DNA of 64,000 nt, from the NCBI GenBank assembly GCA_034440635.1, contig JAOTON010000973.1, positions 186,001-250,000 on the forward strand, read 5' to 3'. This document shows, in pieces, positions 60,645 through 64,000 of the stretch. This DNA is from Lepas anatifera. Lineage: Eukaryota; Arthropoda; Thecostraca; Lepadidae. How positions within the stretch are numbered: position 1 is the first letter of the stretch; each line of letters starts with the position of its first letter. The translations under genes were made by a program, and so were the position numbers. The notes under the pieces were generated by a model, which saw only the letters and a list, made by a program, of their open reading frames with translations, was not told the origin of the DNA and did no database searches.

Positions 60645-60741
60645 TTATTCTTCCTCCTCCGCAGCGCGCAGAATGGCGCGGAAGTGGAACGGGGTGAAGA
60701 TGTAGCCCTCGCCGGTGTAGAATTTGGACATGAACTCCACC
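60645..60741 (-). CDS. ATP6V0A: V-ATPase a last exon
   Basis: Acceptor GGATCGACAG, phase 2. It reads [20 protein letters not shown] then [11 protein letters not shown] and TAA at 60645-60647. VEFxxKFYxGxGYxFxPF is the conserved C-terminus of the family. Confidence 0.93.
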
Positions 60742-63648
60742 CTGTCGATCCGGCACATACCGTTACCGCCTGGTCAATGTGTGCATGGGTTATACAAACA
60801 GAGTGGGGCCATTGCATGGGTTCCACCTTATTTTTTCTGACCAGAGATCAAAGGAAGGTTCATGCTGGTATCTACACGAGGAAGACCAAGCGTATAATAT
60901 CCAGAGTATGGAACGAAACAACTTTTTTCAGTTAAGGGTAATGAAAACGGGGGTATTACTGCTCACAAGCTGTGCACGATTTCGAAGACCCTGTTCACAA
61001 AGCGTAGCCGCGAAACATTAGCATCTCGCGAAATCTGAGTCCAGACGCAGATACGAGGCCTGAGAGCCGCCGGCGTAGCACTCACCAGTGCAGACGCAGA
61101 GTGTGCAGGAAGGCGGAGAGGCCCTCCATGACGATCAGGATGCTGACAGTGAGGGCGGCCCAGACGGCCCAGATGGCGAACAGCACCACGCTGCCCCAGT
61201 ACTCCTGCGTGATGGTGAAGCCGTTCACCAGCACCATGGTCCACAGCACCTCCGACAGCTCTGCCCGTCACGCCACTGAGTGTCAACGAACAGGCGAGCA
61301 AGTGTCATCGATCACGCGAGCAAGTGTCAGCGAGCACGCCGTCCCGAGTCACAAAGTACGCCTTACCCGTGTAAACGAGCACGCCTTCCCAGTTATAACG
61401 AGCACGCCAACCCCGCGTCAACGAACACATATCTGATTATCAAGCACGCTGGCATAGCAACTACGGGGCGCAAACCATTCATTCCGTATAAAGACGTTGG
61501 TTATACAGCCTGACATGATAGTTTTCTACCCATCGCACCGACAAACCCCCTCACGACAGCTAAATTCATCACCCCTTTGACAAGTCGTCAGCGATGAAGA
61601 AATGTGAAATGAGCCTCTAAAATAACGTTGTTTCATTGGCTAGCGTTTTCAAGATTCGCGTCCTCAAGTCCTCGAAACATTAACAAGTCACCAATAACAT
61701 CATTAATAGCACACAAGCGGGGACCATGAAAACTACTCTTTACTGCAGCACGTGTCCAAACACGCACCTGACTCAAATACGAAATTCCCACCGAGCTGAA
61801 TATGGCGGTTGGTGTGGCGCAAGTACATCCCATAAATTTGGGACCCATACCCACATGCCAGTACCCGGCCGGTATACTCACGAGCGTGAGCGAGGGACAG
61901 CGCCCAGAGCCGGAGGTAGGAGGCGGTGTGAGAGACAGATCCCAGCACGTACTCCACGGTGTGGATGCCCTGAATGATGCACACCTCGCTGAACTCCTCC
62001 TCCTCCTCCTCTCCGCCCTCCTCCTGGGCGTCGGCCGTGGTCTCCGGCAGGGTCTGATGCTCCTCGGCGAGAGCCGCCGCCTTGCGCTTGCGGTAGATAA
62101 GCACCGGCTTCACGATCAGCATCCACGGGATGCTGAGGATGCCCAGCACCAACAGGCCGTACTGCAGCTGCTGCTGCCCGCTAAACATGTAGCCGTCGCA
62201 GAGACAGTCGGTTTTGAAGTCGGGGTCACCGATGGGCTTGCAGGCCTCACGGTCGGCGTTGTTGTCTTTGAGGAGGAACATGTTGATGAAGGTGAGGAGC
62301 AGCGAGGGCGCACAGTGGGTGCCGTAGCGGATGGTGCTGTTCATCTCGGCGCTGCCGTCGTACTCTCCGATGTACTTGGGGACGTACAGGCACCACTTGA
62401 TCAGACAGATCAGGCACAGCCATCCGAACAGAGAGAGCAGGAAGAAGATCTGCGGCAGGAACATGGTGAAGATATCCGATATCTTTTTGAAGTACCTGAA
62501 AAAGGAAATGAAATTAATGTGGCGTCAGAACCGTATCAAGTTTAGCCACAAAAAGAGGCATGACATTAAAGCAAACGGCTTTACCAAGAATGGAATAAAT
62601 ATAGAATATGTATAGCGATTCATGTTTTGTATCAATGTTCTTGTATACATGGGATACATGTATGATTGATGATATGACGAAAAACCTCCTCACTTATTTT
62701 TTAGAATGTAAGGCAAACGCGCTAGCATTTCTCTCCACCTTTATCCATGATGTCTAGGCCCTCCATGAAAACACACGGTGATAGTAATATCATATAGGAA
62801 TTGTAGTTGTTCCAAATGCACAACCAATTTCCTTTTCCCAAAACAGAACGCCGATACCGAAAAATACCTGTCCATGCGAATGCTCACCGGTAGTTCCAGG
62901 TAGAGATGATGACACCGAGGATCATCTGGCCCACACCCAGAAGGACAGACAGCTTCATCTTGTAGGCGTTCTGGTAGTTAACTTGGTTCTCAGAAATCTA
63001 TGGCAGGGGTAAACAGCTGAATAATTGCAACAGCTGAATGGGAATGAGGACAAAACAGGGCAAAAAGCGATGAGAAAGCGCGGCATATTGTGATAAAACT
63101 AGCCATTATGGTTATGATAACGCCCAGCAAAACATGTTACCATAGCTGACAGAACATCACAGAGAAAATACGATGGTGGGTAATAAAGACAAGTGGAATT
63201 ACTGAATCCACTATAGGCCGCTTCCAGGAATATATAGCCTAGTAGTTCTAACATATGTGAAGTTCTCACTGTTGTCTGTTTAAATTCCATCTATAAGACA
63301 CTCTTGTTTCTTATCCATATCGTCCACATCGTCATATGAAGTCCCGCCACATCAGCCTGTCTCCTAGATCATCTAGCTACCAAGCGCACCAGGTTCACAC
63401 ACCTGCCAAATCGGGTCGAAACCGAACATGTACGGCGTGCCCTTGTACATGGTCTCATTTTCTGGCGGCAACATGATGGTTTCTCCCTCCCACTTCTGTA
63501 TGTAGTCGTCAGTGAAGTTGTTTCTCCAGCTGGATCCGAGGATGTTGAGCGACTTGCTGAAGATGTCGTTGTAGATGAGGCCAGTGTACATGGAGAACAT
63601 GCCCATCAGCAGGATGATGTATCGGCCGGCGAAGAAGATGGATGCGAT
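60645..63648 (-). CDS. ATP6V0A: V-type H+-ATPase subunit a, last five exons
   Basis: This is subunit a (116 kDa) of the V0 sector, whose membrane domain provides the proton half-channels. Minus-strand exons: 63648-63403, 62997-62888, 62495-61882, 61260-61086 and 60741-60645. Phases 0, 2, 1 and 2 agree at every junction. Blocks: [135 protein letters not shown] and [13 protein letters not shown]. The essential Arg in [14 protein letters not shown] is kept. The N-terminal half lies beyond the window. Which of the animal paralogues it is cannot be said. Confidence 0.93.
61086..61260 (-). CDS. ATP6V0A: V-ATPase a exon, penultimate
   Basis: Acceptor GTGACGGGCAG, donor GTGAGT, 175 nt, phase 1 to 2. 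It reads [55 protein letters not shown]. The larger plus-strand frames here are shadows. Confidence 0.92.
61882..62495 (-). CDS. ATP6V0A: V-ATPase a main membrane exon
   Basis: Acceptor CATTTCCTTTTTCAG, donor GTGAGT, 614 nt, phase 2 to 1. It starts [20 protein letters not shown]. It includes a Cys-bearing lumenal insert ([18 protein letters not shown]), [20 protein letters not shown], a poly-Glu cytosolic loop ([14 protein letters not shown]) and ends in [13 protein letters not shown] with the proton-path arginine. Confidence 0.93.
62888..62997 (-). CDS. ATP6V0A: V-ATPase a exon, YQNAYKMK region
   Basis: Acceptor ACCCCTGCCATAG, donor GTGAGC, 110 nt, phase 0 to 2. It reads [36 protein letters not shown]. 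It is too short to appear in an ORF scan. Confidence 0.88.
63403..63648 (-). CDS. ATP6V0A: V-ATPase a exon with GRYIILLMG
   Basis: Donor GTGTGT after DPIWQ, phase 0. The acceptor was placed at GGCTTCCAG before [10 protein letters not shown]; a longer exon is possible because the frame stays open to 63699. It encodes the third-helix region and a lumenal loop with NFTDDY, a potential N-glycosylation site. Confidence 0.85.
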
Positions 63649-64000
63649 CTGGAAGCCGCGCGGAAGGTTCAAGCGTGCAGTTGGCGAGACCCGAGTCATC
63701 TTAGTGTCATCATTTGTGCCTCTATGATTATTTTTGTTGGACGCGGAGATGACATTGACTTGTCACGATCTGACCTTCGACAACTCTTTTATCAAAATAA
63801 ATTATCAATTGTTTAGCGGTGCATCCGTAAAAAAATCCTTAGAATTTTAAGCTCCATTTTACAGTACTCCTGAGTTATACCGCACTGCAAAATATGCGCT
63901 TCAGTGCACAATACACATATCCTGTTTTTTTATCCCCAGCTTCAAGTGACACAGAAAGGATTATACAAATCTAACCAGCTCCCAACAGCAGCAGCATCTG
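63649..64000. other. V-ATPase intron and window edge
   Basis: Intron sequence on the minus strand. At the very edge (64000-63976) CAG ATG CTG CTG CTG TTG before a GTTAG could be the end of the preceding exon (QMLLLL resembles the GHGxxMLL helix). Phase does not fit the acceptor chosen at 63648, so I leave it open. Confidence 0.3.

Noticed and set aside
60160..60705. 181-codon Ser/Pro-rich plus-strand frame
   Set aside because: Pyrimidine-rich sequence opposite the V-ATPase 3' UTR and last exon; no motif.
61802..62545. 247-codon plus-strand frame
   Set aside because: It lies exactly opposite the V-ATPase main exon, which has strong family motifs; the plus frame is a shadow.

Overview
The window is animal nuclear DNA: intron-rich genes with GT-AG junctions, GC-rich exons in AT-richer introns, and a heavy, varied transposon load (Penelope-like, two non-LTR clades, Ty3/gypsy, tRNA-derived SINEs, TTAA-flanked MITEs, foldback repeats). 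An arthropod, probably a crustacean, fits best, but the sequence alone does not prove this. All splice sites were read by eye from junctions, phase and protein similarity.

Layout. (1) 367-1420, plus: the last two coding exons of a netrin-like protein with a C-terminal NTR domain. (2) 6020-23393, minus: seven exons of a Golgi GDP-fucose transporter (SLC35C1 family); the exon with the initiator ATG was not found. Its introns hold a 3.9 kb terminal-inverted-repeat element, two tRNA-derived SINEs, an AGGTCA-rich repeat, a giant imperfect palindrome, MITEs and a CT microsatellite. (3) 24-39 kb, gene-poor: a Penelope-like element with a 16-bp target duplication and an inverted copy of its own 3' end, a second element of similar topology, and a decayed CR1/L2-like LINE on the minus strand split by a 1.8 kb insertion. 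(4) 39990-58896, plus: a full MOGS (glucosidase I) gene in four exons. Intron 2 carries a Ty3/gypsy element with almost identical LTRs. Intron 3 carries an I-like LINE, a TTAA MITE and two facing arrays of a TACGTA-rich degenerate repeat. (5) 60645-63648, minus: the last five exons of V-ATPase subunit a, continuing past the window end.

Three of the four host genes act in the secretory/endomembrane system (fucose import into the Golgi, N-glycan trimming in the ER, organelle acidification). They are separate genes on both strands, so this is not evidence of co-regulation.

A recurring oddity is single-base frame breaks. The last SLC35C1 exon and the first MOGS exon each contain exactly one extra base inside otherwise conserved sequence. 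The young LTR element, the Penelope arms and both LINEs show similar one-base shifts, several at homopolymers. Residual consensus errors of a long-read assembly explain the host-gene cases more simply than two pseudogenes would.
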